In this document: positions 51,862-60,454 of the stretch, in pieces | How the letters are laid out: every line of letters begins with the position of its first letter | Numbering within the stretch: position 1 is the first letter of the stretch | Source: Pyrodictiaceae archaeon | GTDB taxonomy: Archaea; Thermoproteota; Thermoprotei_A; Sulfolobales; Pyrodictiaceae | Assembly: GCA_027046265.1 (NCBI GenBank) | Contig: JALTZF010000098.1 | Location: 9,792-73,791, forward strand | DNA length: 64,000 bases | Direction of reading: 5' to 3' | Notes under the pieces: model-generated | What the model saw: the letters and a program-made list of their open reading frames with translations, nothing else | What the model was told of the DNA's origin: nothing | Databases searched by the model: none | Program-made: the position numbers and the translations under genes

Positions 51862-52626
51862 ATGCCCTTCCAAGTTGAGAGAGTGAAAACTGGCATACCC
51901 GGATTTGACGAAATACTAAATGGCGGTATACCAAGAAGGAATGTCGTCCTACTAAGTGGTGGTCCTGGCACCGGCAAGACCATTATGAGTCAGCAATATC
52001 TCTGGAATGGACTGCAAGTGGGGGAACCAGGAATCTATGTGGCGCTTGAGGAGCACCCAGTACAAGTTAGGATAAATATGGCACAATTTGGCTGGGATGT
52101 AAAACCATACGAGAGAGAAGGTGTCTTCGCTATTGTTGACGCCTTCACAGGAGGTATAGGTGAAGCAGCTAAGCGCGAAAAATACGTCGTGAGGGATCCG
52201 ACAGATGTGGGATTGCTCATAGACGTCCTTAAGGAAGCTATCCGTGACACTGGCGCACAAAGGGTAGTAATAGACTCTGTCTCAACATTATACCTGACCA
52301 AGCCAAGCGTTGCGAGAAGTGTTGTAATGATGTTAAAGAGGGTGTTAAGCGGTCTTGGCACTACAAGCTTCTTAGTAAGCCAAGTATCTGTTACAGAAAG
52401 AGGGTTTGGAGGGCCCGGCGTAGAGCACGCAGCTGACGGCATTATAAGGTTGGACCTCGACGAAATAGATGGAGAGCTTAAGAGAAGCTTGATAATATGG
52501 AAAATGAGGGGGACCAGACACAGCATGAGGAGGCACCCGTTCGATATAACAGATAAAGGCATAGTAATATATCATGACAAAGTGCTGAGAGTTACAAGAT
52601 GGGGCGTTAAAGAAGAGTCTGTCTAG
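51862..52626 (+). CDS. Single-domain KaiC/RadA-like ATPase
   Basis: 254 aa. RecA fold with Walker A GGPGTGKT (about 34-41), Walker [10 protein letters not shown] and the KaiC-type [14 protein letters not shown]...YVALEEHP. One domain only, as in archaeal RadA paralogues (aRadC). Some of these influence recombination or bind ssDNA; others act as signalling ATPases. A TATA-like TATAAGTATTAAAG lies near 51806. Context gives no partner. Confidence 0.85.
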   Translation: MPFQVERVKTGIPGFDEILNGGIPRRNVVLLSGGPGTGKTIMSQQYLWNGLQVGEPGIYVALEEHPVQVRINMAQFGWDVKPYEREGVFAIVDAFTGGIGEAAKREKYVVRDPTDVGLLIDVLKEAIRDTGAQRVVIDSVSTLYLTKPSVARSVVMMLKRVLSGLGTTSFLVSQVSVTERGFGGPGVEHAADGIIRLDLDEIDGELKRSLIIWKMRGTRHSMRRHPFDITDKGIVIYHDKVLRVTRWGVKEESV

Positions 52627-52686
52627 AATCTTTAAAACAACAAAAATAACAGCACAATAAGAATAATGACTCTTATACTAATTTTA

Positions 52687-52785
52687 TTTTGGCGGCTCGG
52701 CACGGCTCTTCCATCAGCATCCCGCAGCCTATAAGTTCGAGGCTGCGGCTTCTTTCGTCGCAGGCGCACCACATTGCCGCCAAAA
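52687..52785. ncRNA. Candidate structured RNA bounded by a 10-bp inverted repeat
   Basis: TTTTGGCGGC (52687-52696) is perfectly complementary to GCCGCCAAAA (52776-52785). Inside is a 9-bp hairpin CCGCAGCCT-ATAAGTTCG-AGGCTGCGG (52722-52748). The block is far richer in G+C than its AT-rich flanks and contains no ORF. This is the classic sign of a structured RNA in a hyperthermophile. I cannot assign it to C/D, H/ACA, SRP or RNase P RNA. An alternative is a small inverted-repeat element. Confidence 0.5.
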
Positions 52786-52787
52786 AG

Positions 52788-52800
52788 GATTATTTACTTA
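52788..52800 (+). promoter_or_regulatory. TATA box of the 52819 membrane-protein gene
   Basis: GATTATTTACTTA lies about 25 nt before the TTG start at 52819, predicting a leaderless transcript. Confidence 0.5.
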
Positions 52801-52818
52801 TGATGGGGGATAAGTGTT

Positions 52819-53346
52819 TTGCATAGTAACGATGTAGATGAGCTAGTAAAAAAGGAGCTTCAGAAACTAGCTGTAAGCGTACCAAAATATAGTATATTGC
52901 TGACGTCGATTCATGCCGCAGCACCAACACTACTCACTGTCCTAGTGTTTAATCTAAGGCCCACGCTTGCCCAAAGCATATTAACAATATTCGCAGCACT
53001 GTATATTGCGACATTACCCGTTGTAGTAGTTGGACTCAATACGCTTTATGGGCTTTCGAGGAAAGCGCACACCTTGTGCCGTGAGGAGAAAAGTACTGGA
53101 CTTCGTGAAGTACAGTTAATGCCTTTCGTGCTAGGCATACTTCCCCTAGGCTATCTTTACGCTCTATACTATGCAATTATGCTACTTAGTAGGTGTAAAC
53201 CCTTGCGAGGCGCTTATAGACCGGGTATATTCTTTATTGATGCTATAGTTAACGTGTTCACATTTGGACTGATAATAGTCTTATATGGAGTTAACCTAGA
53301 ACGCATGCTAGACTATCTCTCCAGAGGTTCTGAGACCCTTAAGTGA
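52819..53346 (+). CDS. Membrane protein of unknown function
   Basis: 175 aa with four hydrophobic segments (about 26-44, 47-70, 92-112 and 131-155) and short charged ends. Cys and charged residues lie in the loop HTLCREEKSTGLREVQ. It resembles generic archaeal DUF4234-like membrane proteins, without certainty. TTG start with a TATA element at leaderless distance. Its stop is directly next to the convergent Cas4-like gene. Confidence 0.6.
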   Translation: MHSNDVDELVKKELQKLAVSVPKYSILLTSIHAAAPTLLTVLVFNLRPTLAQSILTIFAALYIATLPVVVVGLNTLYGLSRKAHTLCREEKSTGLREVQLMPFVLGILPLGYLYALYYAIMLLSRCKPLRGAYRPGIFFIDAIVNVFTFGLIIVLYGVNLERMLDYLSRGSETLK

Positions 53347-54057
53347 CTAGTATATCGGACATAGATCCTTATATGTACATTTCATGCAATAACTTGATTT
53401 AACAGGTTGAGGATTACGCGTTTCTAGCCAGTAGGCTAAGAGTGGTGATAAGATCTTCATTGCTTCATAATAATCGAAGATTTTTTTAACTACCCTTATC
53501 TCCTTATTTGGAACTGACTCTTCGCCTTTAATCATCCTAATCGCTTTGATTATGTGCTTAGTCTCTCTCGTTACGATATATACTATTTTTAGATCCTTAC
53601 ATGAAAGAGCCGTCTTATATACTATAAGACTATAGGCAAATCCTTTAACAATGTCGCTATGATATATTCTAAGACTAGGGCTCGTTTTCACAATGTAGAT
53701 CGTATCTGCGCAACCATTCTCTACATGTATTGCAGGTGGTCTACCCAGTATGGGTACATTGTTGACTACCGCTGCCAAGGGTATACTGAGGAAAAATTCT
53801 TTGGACACTATTAACTTGGGTAGTCTGCTCTTAATGTTAAGCATTATTTTTAGAAGTTCTCGCGCAATGCTATTATTAATCTTATCTGGTATATCACCTC
53901 GTAGAAGCCTTAAGTGAAGCCTCATTTCACAAAAGGTTTGTTCTGCGAGAAGGTAAGGAGTAACATAGGGTAAGCCATGTCTTAGGCAACAGTACTCACC
54001 TTTGCTTATGGCTTCAAAGTATAGTTGAGCATTCTCTAGTGCTTCATAAATATTCAT
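53347..54057 (-). CDS. Cas4/Dna2-like Fe-S protein with degenerate nuclease site
   Basis: 236 aa. Four cysteines match the Cas4/AddB-type Fe-S cluster: one in EQTFCEMRLHLRLL and three in YCMKCTYKDLCP (CxxCxxxxxC) at the C-terminus. The PD-(D/E)xK core is recognisable in layout, but GxxD reads GRPPA and ExK reads IVK, with no QxxxY. It is probably catalytically inactive. No CRISPR or cas gene is nearby. The fold assignment is inference from the cysteine layout and the segment order. Confidence 0.6.
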   Translation of the reverse strand: MNIYEALENAQLYFEAISKGEYCCLRHGLPYVTPYLLAEQTFCEMRLHLRLLRGDIPDKINNSIARELLKIMLNIKSRLPKLIVSKEFFLSIPLAAVVNNVPILGRPPAIHVENGCADTIYIVKTSPSLRIYHSDIVKGFAYSLIVYKTALSCKDLKIVYIVTRETKHIIKAIRMIKGEESVPNKEIRVVKKIFDYYEAMKILSPLLAYWLETRNPQPVKSSYCMKCTYKDLCPIY

Positions 54058-54270
54058 GGTAGTTAACCCACCAGGTCTACAACATTCTAGCTTGCCGTGA
54101 CATAGCTTTGAACTTGTAATACCATATAGTGCTTAATTATGGTTCTATCATGAAAACTTAATTGAGATTTACAAAGCTTACCCTGTTGTTTCTGCCCACA
54201 GTTTACACAAGAATTGATACATGTTTATTATTGTTCAGGTGTTAGTTTTTAGTGCGGTGGAGGAGGGGTT

Positions 54271-55488
54271 ATGGTCAGGTATAACAGGTTCTACTCATCT
54301 ATTGCAAGCTCCTTACGTGCATCAGATATCCGCGAACTCCTGAAGCTAGTAGAGAAAGGTGACATAATAAGCCTTGCAGGAGGATTGCCGGACCCACAAA
54401 CCTTTCCCAGAGAGGAACTGGCAGATATCGCGCGCCAAGTAATCATTAATTTTGGCGAGAAAGCACTCCAGTACGCACCAACCCGAGGTGTATCATACTT
54501 TCTTGAAGCAGTACGCGAATTTGCTGTACGTCATGGTATAAAAGTAACCGATGATGATGGCATTATAGCCACTGTAGGTAGCCAACAATCACTCTACCTT
54601 ATTGGCAAAGCACTATTGGATAAAGGGGACATTGTCATTACAGAAGAGCCAGCCTACTTGGGTGCTGTTCAGGCATTTAAGGCTGTAGGCGCGCGTTTTG
54701 CTACTGTACCCATAGATGAGAATGGAATGCGGACTGATAAGCTAGAGGAAGTTCTTGCTAGTTTAAGGAGGGAAGGGCGTATCAATAAGGTAAAATTCAT
54801 ATATACGGTTGCAACATGCCATAATCCTGCAGGCACAACTATGCCTAACGATAGGAGGAAACAGCTTCTCGAGTTAGCTGAGCAGTATGACCTCCTTGTA
54901 GTGGAGGATGATCCTTACCGGTTTATAATGTTTGAAGAGGCTGAAGCTACACCGATAAAAACTATTGACAATAGTGGCAGAACTATCTATTTGAGTTCAT
55001 TCAGTAAAATATTGGCGCCCGGACTTAGACTTGGCTGGGCTGTAGGCCCTGATCCTATCATAGGGAAGCTTGAATTATTGAAGCAACCAGTTGATCTTCA
55101 TACTCCTTCTCTACCGCAGTTTATTGCTGCTGAGGCTATAAAGAGAGGGGTTATTGATAGGCATCTGCCTAGAATAAGGGCTATATATAGAGAGAAGAGA
55201 GATGCCATGCTTAGTGCTCTTGAAGAACATATGCCGGAGAGCGTGAAATGGACAAAGCCTGTTGGTGGAATGTTTGTCTGGGTATGGTTTCCTGAAGGAG
55301 TAAACACACGAGAACTCTTTAAGAAGGCTTTAGAAAAGAAGGTTGCATTTGTCCCAGGCGACGCGTTCTTCCCCAATGGCGGCGGCGAAAATACTGCTCG
55401 CCTAAACTTCAGTTACCCACCCCCAGAGAAGCTTAGAGAGGGCGTAAAGAGGCTGGCAGAAGCCTATAAGGAACTCTATGGCAACTAG
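54271..55488 (+). CDS. PLP-dependent aminotransferase, class I/LysN-ArAT type
   Basis: 405 aa. The PLP lysine is in LSSFSKILAPGLRLGW, with YTVATCHNPAGTTMPNDRR and VVEDDPYRFI as in the 2-aminoadipate/aromatic aminotransferase subfamily. The start IRELLKLVEKGDIISLAGGLPDPQTFP is typical. Likely donors or acceptors are 2-oxoglutarate with aromatic amino acids or aminoadipate; which one cannot be told. A strong Shine-Dalgarno (GGAGGAGGGG) precedes the ATG. Confidence 0.9.
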   Translation: MVRYNRFYSSIASSLRASDIRELLKLVEKGDIISLAGGLPDPQTFPREELADIARQVIINFGEKALQYAPTRGVSYFLEAVREFAVRHGIKVTDDDGIIATVGSQQSLYLIGKALLDKGDIVITEEPAYLGAVQAFKAVGARFATVPIDENGMRTDKLEEVLASLRREGRINKVKFIYTVATCHNPAGTTMPNDRRKQLLELAEQYDLLVVEDDPYRFIMFEEAEATPIKTIDNSGRTIYLSSFSKILAPGLRLGWAVGPDPIIGKLELLKQPVDLHTPSLPQFIAAEAIKRGVIDRHLPRIRAIYREKRDAMLSALEEHMPESVKWTKPVGGMFVWVWFPEGVNTRELFKKALEKKVAFVPGDAFFPNGGGENTARLNFSYPPPEKLREGVKRLAEAYKELYGN

Positions 55489-55497
55489 CATGTTGAC

Positions 55498-56373
55498 TTA
55501 TTTTCTTTCTAATACATATACAAAGGACGTTCTTTCACTTAATAAAGGGGGCTCGATAAGCCCTATATCAATATTCACAATATGTTCTTTGATACAATCA
55601 GCGTGTTTTCTTAGAAGCTTTCTCCAATACAATCCATGGGTTCCCTTAAGTAATTCAAAACACAAAATGTCATTAGGTAAAGGAGCGTAAATGGATGATG
55701 CAACTGGATGAAGGAGAACTGCTCTAGGTGCTTTAATTAGTTTGGTGTACCACGTAAAAGGAATGGGTGTCATTAAAACAATAACATCATAGTTGTTATG
55801 AGCTACTCGATGAATTAATCTAAGACCACAAATACTCTTCTTATACTTGAAGGTTAACGTGTCCACATTATAACCTCTATCTACTAGTTCAAGAGACAGA
55901 AGAAGCCCGGAAACACCTGCTCCAACCACGAGTACTCTAGAGTAGTCGCTTAACTCTATCTTTGTAACAGCATCATATGCTATTGATGCATGGAGAGAAA
56001 GAGAGTCTAAGGGGTTAGGATTATTATCAAGTACTGTAAGAGAATCAGATTTGACTACAGTGTACTCTCCTAAGAAGCCGTCAGTGTCTATACCCGTCTG
56101 AGAATATAGCTCTACTGTTGTAGGTGCAACGTACTTTCCTGAGAAAATAGGGTTGATACTCTTGCTTGTTTCAACGATTCGGCCAATCCCCGAGAATCCC
56201 ATGACAATCCCATATCTTGGCAGAATGACTCTCTGGCGAATAGCCTCTTCAACACCTGTCCATGAAGCATAATGGACTCTAATCAGTACATAACCTGGGG
56301 GAATATAACCGAAGTGTCTTTTAGAAATATTAATATCACCGCGCCATTCAATAACAGTATACTCTTGTACCAT
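55498..56373 (-). CDS. Medium-chain dehydrogenase-like protein, probably zinc-free
   Basis: 291 aa. A GroES-like N-terminal domain (PPGYVLIRVHYASWTGVEEA) and a Rossmann loop VLVVGAGVSGLLLSLEL at about 140 give the MDR layout. However, the catalytic-zinc GHE motif is replaced by MGFSGIGRIVE, and the cysteine cluster of the structural zinc is absent. It is shorter than normal MDRs (about 340 aa). It may bind NAD(P) and act on an unknown substrate or be degenerate. Convergent with the aminotransferase gene, ten bases apart. Confidence 0.65.
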   Translation of the reverse strand: MVQEYTVIEWRGDINISKRHFGYIPPGYVLIRVHYASWTGVEEAIRQRVILPRYGIVMGFSGIGRIVETSKSINPIFSGKYVAPTTVELYSQTGIDTDGFLGEYTVVKSDSLTVLDNNPNPLDSLSLHASIAYDAVTKIELSDYSRVLVVGAGVSGLLLSLELVDRGYNVDTLTFKYKKSICGLRLIHRVAHNNYDVIVLMTPIPFTWYTKLIKAPRAVLLHPVASSIYAPLPNDILCFELLKGTHGLYWRKLLRKHADCIKEHIVNIDIGLIEPPLLSERTSFVYVLERK

Positions 56374-56517
56374 CTCTCATCTCCATTCTACATATCCTAT
56401 AAAAAGATGCTTGGTGAACATCAAAATTCTTCCCAGCTTTTATGAGCCTAGCGTTCTTTCTTTTATAATCTAGTCTCCTGGTTCTCTATACATTATGGAG
56501 TTTCTGGTGTATGACTA

Positions 56518-57381
56518 ATGCCCATGACGGTCCCATCAACTAGTCTTATTAATAAGGATCTGGTAAAAGCTGCTGAATTACTGTGTACTAATGGATTTGA
56601 AATGATTGAGCTATCGTACACCAACATTGAACGAAGTGGTGTAGACGCATATTCCGCATATAGCCATATACAATCTGCTTTTTCCATAATTCAACGCTTA
56701 GGATGTAAGGCTCCCGTAATACATGCCCCATGGGAGCAATACTTGTCTCTCTTTTTAGGTTCCGGACTTGATAATCTTATAGGTAAGATTAAACTAATAA
56801 TAGATCTCGCCTCAAAATATGATGCTCATATTATTGTATTACATCTCATACCTCAAAACTATATAGGAGAAAAGCAAGTCTATACTGTAGCACACAGGAT
56901 ACTTAGTAAATTAATTGATTATAGGGAGAGGGAGAGACTCAGTATCAAGATAGCATTAGAGAACCTTGCCCATGGCAATCCTTGGAATAAATTTGAGAAG
57001 CTTATAAGCTTAATACAACACTTTAATAACGACATGTTAGGCCTTTGTATAGATGTAGGCCATGCACACATTAACAAGTATACCCCCACTAGCTTGGATA
57101 GGATACTTTCTAGCTATAATGTTGTTAATAAAGTCTTTTGCATACACATAAATGACAATGACGGAGTCAATGATACACATAGCTTACCGGGCTGTGGAAC
57201 TATAGACTGGAGTAGACTGCTATCCTCTCAGTGGTTTCGTACAGCAGAATACTGGGTCTTAGAGAGCGAATGTAAGTTAAAGAGTGTAGATGCATGCGTA
57301 GTTAGAGCCTTGGGCTCGATGAGTATGATAGAAAAGCTACGTTCTCTTTTGCATAGAGATAGTAAGATGAGGTTGGGATAG
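56518..57381 (+). CDS. Xylose isomerase-like TIM barrel (sugar epimerase/AP endonuclease 2 fold)
   Basis: 287 aa. Motifs of the superfamily are seen: FEMIELSY, VIHAPWEQY, IALENLAHG (metal Glu), GLCIDVGHAHI (Asp and His) and IHINDNDGVNDTHSLPGCGTIDW. They form a divalent-metal site. Sugar-phosphate epimerase/isomerase or endonuclease IV-like function are both possible; the GxGxIDW motif favours the epimerase group. It starts at the ATG 56518 and is divergent from the MDR gene. Confidence 0.8.
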   Translation: MPMTVPSTSLINKDLVKAAELLCTNGFEMIELSYTNIERSGVDAYSAYSHIQSAFSIIQRLGCKAPVIHAPWEQYLSLFLGSGLDNLIGKIKLIIDLASKYDAHIIVLHLIPQNYIGEKQVYTVAHRILSKLIDYRERERLSIKIALENLAHGNPWNKFEKLISLIQHFNNDMLGLCIDVGHAHINKYTPTSLDRILSSYNVVNKVFCIHINDNDGVNDTHSLPGCGTIDWSRLLSSQWFRTAEYWVLESECKLKSVDACVVRALGSMSMIEKLRSLLHRDSKMRLG

Positions 57382-57388
57382 TCTAGAG

Positions 57389-58813
57389 CTAAATTTCAGG
57401 AGTTATGACGTAATCCTCGTCTTTATAAAGTACAATGTACATTGCAATCAATGTAACAAGTAGTGATGCAGCTGACATATACGATATAAGCCCTGAAATT
57501 GCTGAGTAGCTTGATAGACTAACGGCTGTATTTATCATTATCTTGGTTGGTATAAAGCCAACAGCAGAAGATACTCCTATGACTAGGTTAGCATTTAACA
57601 GTATCCCTTTCTCATTATATGAAGCTTTAACGTAAATAGGTTGTACAAGCACTTGTATACTACGGTACAATGTATATTGGACACGTATGAATGTCTGTTT
57701 AAGCTTTGAGATTTCTATAGTACGTCCAGCAAGGTTTGGGGCAAGGTATAAGTTGTATTGTTCTAATACTTTCGAAGTTATTCTACCTACTATGTCTTGA
57801 GCTGTATAGGTTATTGGTTCAGCACGTCCATCATGGATGTACACAAAGACTATATCGATGCCTTTTTCGGTATAGCCAGTGATGTCCCAAGCTACTTTAT
57901 AAAGAGCTAATGTTGTTGGCGAAGCTGTACTTAAGAAGTAGCTTACCATGGTTCCTGCGAGCAGCGCCATAGACAAGAGGGCGAAAAGAGACTTAGCTGA
58001 TGGTGATAGGCCTCTTCGCTCGAATGGGGTATAAAAGTATAGTATTCCAAAGAGGCTTCGTGCACGGCTCATTAGCCTCAAGAGTCTTAGACGGTTTTTA
58101 TCTGCTGTAAACATTAAGCTTGCCACTCCTGCAAGGAAGCCTCCAGCATGGGCGAAGAATGCTATTCCGCTATTAAATAGTATGTAACCTTCTAGGACTT
58201 GTATAGCAAACCATGAGAGAAGATAGTATATTGCTGGAAGTTCAAAGCAGAAAGGTATTAAGAAGAGAAAGAAGCAGGCTGAGAGCCTTGTACCCGGGAA
58301 GAGGAGCATATATGCACCCAATACACCGCTTATAGCACCACTCGCGCCCACACTAGGGATAGCTAACATCATTGGATCTTGTATATATGTGAATACTGTG
58401 TGGAATACTATAGCCATAATGCCGCTAGCTATGTATAGTGCTAGGAATCTCCATTTGCCGAGAGTTCTTTCAACTGCTCTACCGAAAATATAGAGGAAGT
58501 ACATGTTGAAGAATATGTGGAAAATGTCTGCATGCGTGAACATTGCAGTGAATACTCTATAAATAGAAGCAGGATCTACAAGAAGCTGTGCTGGTATAAC
58601 GCCAAGTCTCGCGATCCAGTCAACCGTGCTCTGAATAAATCCTGTTTCAAACGACGTTATAATGTAAACTATTAGGTTCAAGATAATTATTGTGTATAGC
58701 ATTACTGGCCTCTCTTCAGAATAGGGTACTGCATCAGCACCAAACACAATTTCTCTAGTAATTGGAAATGATGGGGCATTATTGCTCTCGCTCTTATTCA
58801 TGCTTAACACCAT
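57389..58813 (-). CDS. Rhomboid-family intramembrane serine protease with C-terminal extension
   Basis: 474 aa. The rhomboid core spans about 40-270: HADIFHIFFNMYFLYIFG (the HxxxN helix), SVGASGAISGVLGAYML with the catalytic Ser (about residue 158), and FAHAGGFLAG with the catalytic His. It cleaves transmembrane substrates. Beyond about 295 a membrane helix, a ~110-residue extracytoplasmic domain and a final helix pair follow, an addition I do not recognise from other rhomboids. It is convergent with the TIM-barrel gene, seven bases apart. Confidence 0.88.
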   Translation of the reverse strand: MVLSMNKSESNNAPSFPITREIVFGADAVPYSEERPVMLYTIIILNLIVYIITSFETGFIQSTVDWIARLGVIPAQLLVDPASIYRVFTAMFTHADIFHIFFNMYFLYIFGRAVERTLGKWRFLALYIASGIMAIVFHTVFTYIQDPMMLAIPSVGASGAISGVLGAYMLLFPGTRLSACFFLFLIPFCFELPAIYYLLSWFAIQVLEGYILFNSGIAFFAHAGGFLAGVASLMFTADKNRLRLLRLMSRARSLFGILYFYTPFERRGLSPSAKSLFALLSMALLAGTMVSYFLSTASPTTLALYKVAWDITGYTEKGIDIVFVYIHDGRAEPITYTAQDIVGRITSKVLEQYNLYLAPNLAGRTIEISKLKQTFIRVQYTLYRSIQVLVQPIYVKASYNEKGILLNANLVIGVSSAVGFIPTKIMINTAVSLSSYSAISGLISYMSAASLLVTLIAMYIVLYKDEDYVITPEI

Positions 58814-58992
58814 TTAGTTAATGTATCCATAAATAGTACCTATAGGGTGTCCATCTAATTGACATCCAATCCCGTGATTATTTAAACTCTACCAGTATGG
58901 CTAAGAAACTAAGACCTTTCATCATCTACGTCTCTCTTAGTAATAGGTCGAGATTTGTCTAAGTTAACGAGTTTTTTACTCCCATGCCATAA

Positions 58993-59000
58993 GTTATAGT
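58993..59000 (+). promoter_or_regulatory. TATA box of tldD
   Basis: GTTATAGT is 22-25 nt before the TTG start of tldD at 59018, giving a leaderless transcript. Confidence 0.5.
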
Positions 59001-59017
59001 AGCCTGGTGCCCTAGTA

Positions 59018-60415
59018 TTGGCTGCAAAAAACCATGACAATATTGATGTAGATCGTCTTATTAGCGTGTTTTCTAAAGAAGCTACAAGGCTGAAAATAAC
59101 CTACGCTGATTTGCGCATTGAGCGCGTGAAGTTCAATCGCTTAGAGCTTAGGGAGGGTGTTCTTACGACTCTTTCTGGAATGGATTATGGACTTGCTGTG
59201 CGCATATACCACAATGGGGCTTTTGGCTTTGCATTTTCATCTATACTAAATGTTGAGAGCATAAAGCGAGCCTTGGTATATGCATACAGTATGGCTAGGT
59301 CGGCCAGATCGAAGCTCCCCAGGCCAGCTCTATTCGAGCCGGCAGAGTCCTATTACGAGCACCCTGTCTACGAGGGCATTGAGGATGTATCTATTGACAT
59401 TAAGGCAAGGGATCTACTTGAGCTTGATAAGCTACTAGCTGAAAAGCCTTTTGTCAAGTCAAGAACCGTGTATTACTATGAGGCTGTAGAGGAAAAGTAC
59501 TATGCGAGTACCGAGGATAGACACTTAGGTGAGCGGAGAGAACTCGCCTACATTGCTGCTAGTGTGTTTGGACAACAGGAGGGGGTTCGCGGTAGTAGTA
59601 TTGTAACTAATGGTACCATAAAAGGGTATTATTTATGGAAAAAGATGAGCATCGAGGAATTCGCAGAGAAAGCTCTTCAGCGTCTAGAATCACAGCTACG
59701 GGCTAAGCCGCCTAAGTCTGGAAACTTTCCTGTCGTGCTTGCGCCCGAAACTGTGGGTGTCTTTGTGCATGAGGCCTTTGGCCATCTAGCTGAGGCTGAC
59801 TTAGTGGCTGCAGGTAGCGCGCTTCAAGGCAGGAAAGAGCAGGAAGTCGCTGCCCCAATAGTAACTATAGTTGATGATCCATCAATAGACGATGGATTTG
59901 GCACGCTTAGATATGATGACGAGGGAGTAAAGACCGCTAGAGCTGTAATAGTCGAGAATGGGGTGCATAAGCAGGTTATGACTGACCGTGTCCACGCAAC
60001 TCTCCTAGACGAGGAGCCTACTGGGAATGCAAGAGCTGAATCGTTCCGTTACCCGCCAATAGTGCGTATGAGGAATACCATTATGTTACCTGGCGATGCA
60101 ACATTTGAAGAAATGCTTGAAGACATAGAATTTGGTTACTACATAGTGTCAACAGCTGGAGGACAAACAAACCTTGATGGAAGCTTCCAGGTTGGGGTAA
60201 GAGAGGCCTACGAAATAGTTAACGGCGAGCTCGGTGCTCCTGTGAGGAATTTAAGTATAACTGGTAACACACTCGAGACGCTCAGAAACATTGATATGGT
60301 TGGCAAAGATTTCCAATTATTCTATGGGCGCTGTGGTAAGGGCCAAGTAGTCTTTGTTTCTGATGGAGGCCCGCATGTCCGTGTTAAGAGAATGACTGTA
60401 GGAGGTAGAGCGTAA
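59018..60415 (+). CDS. tldD: TldD-type metalloprotease subunit
   Basis: 465 aa. The zinc motif HEAFGHLAEAD (HExxxH) identifies TldD, the metal-bearing partner of the heterodimeric TldD/TldE protease that degrades unfolded small peptides. The later GGQTNLDGSFQVGVREAYEI and a Cys near 430 (GRCGKGQ) fit the family. It starts at a TTG after a TATA element. tldE follows by 40 bp. Confidence 0.94.
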   Translation: MAAKNHDNIDVDRLISVFSKEATRLKITYADLRIERVKFNRLELREGVLTTLSGMDYGLAVRIYHNGAFGFAFSSILNVESIKRALVYAYSMARSARSKLPRPALFEPAESYYEHPVYEGIEDVSIDIKARDLLELDKLLAEKPFVKSRTVYYYEAVEEKYYASTEDRHLGERRELAYIAASVFGQQEGVRGSSIVTNGTIKGYYLWKKMSIEEFAEKALQRLESQLRAKPPKSGNFPVVLAPETVGVFVHEAFGHLAEADLVAAGSALQGRKEQEVAAPIVTIVDDPSIDDGFGTLRYDDEGVKTARAVIVENGVHKQVMTDRVHATLLDEEPTGNARAESFRYPPIVRMRNTIMLPGDATFEEMLEDIEFGYYIVSTAGGQTNLDGSFQVGVREAYEIVNGELGAPVRNLSITGNTLETLRNIDMVGKDFQLFYGRCGKGQVVFVSDGGPHVRVKRMTVGGRA

Positions 60416-60454
60416 ACAACCTCCTTATAGCAACCCTATTAAGGTGATATAGTT

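Noticed and set aside
58900-58960. Possible C/D box RNA (GATGATGA on the minus strand)
   Set aside because: No CTGA D box at the right distance, and the C-like box sits at the wrong end of the short closing stem.
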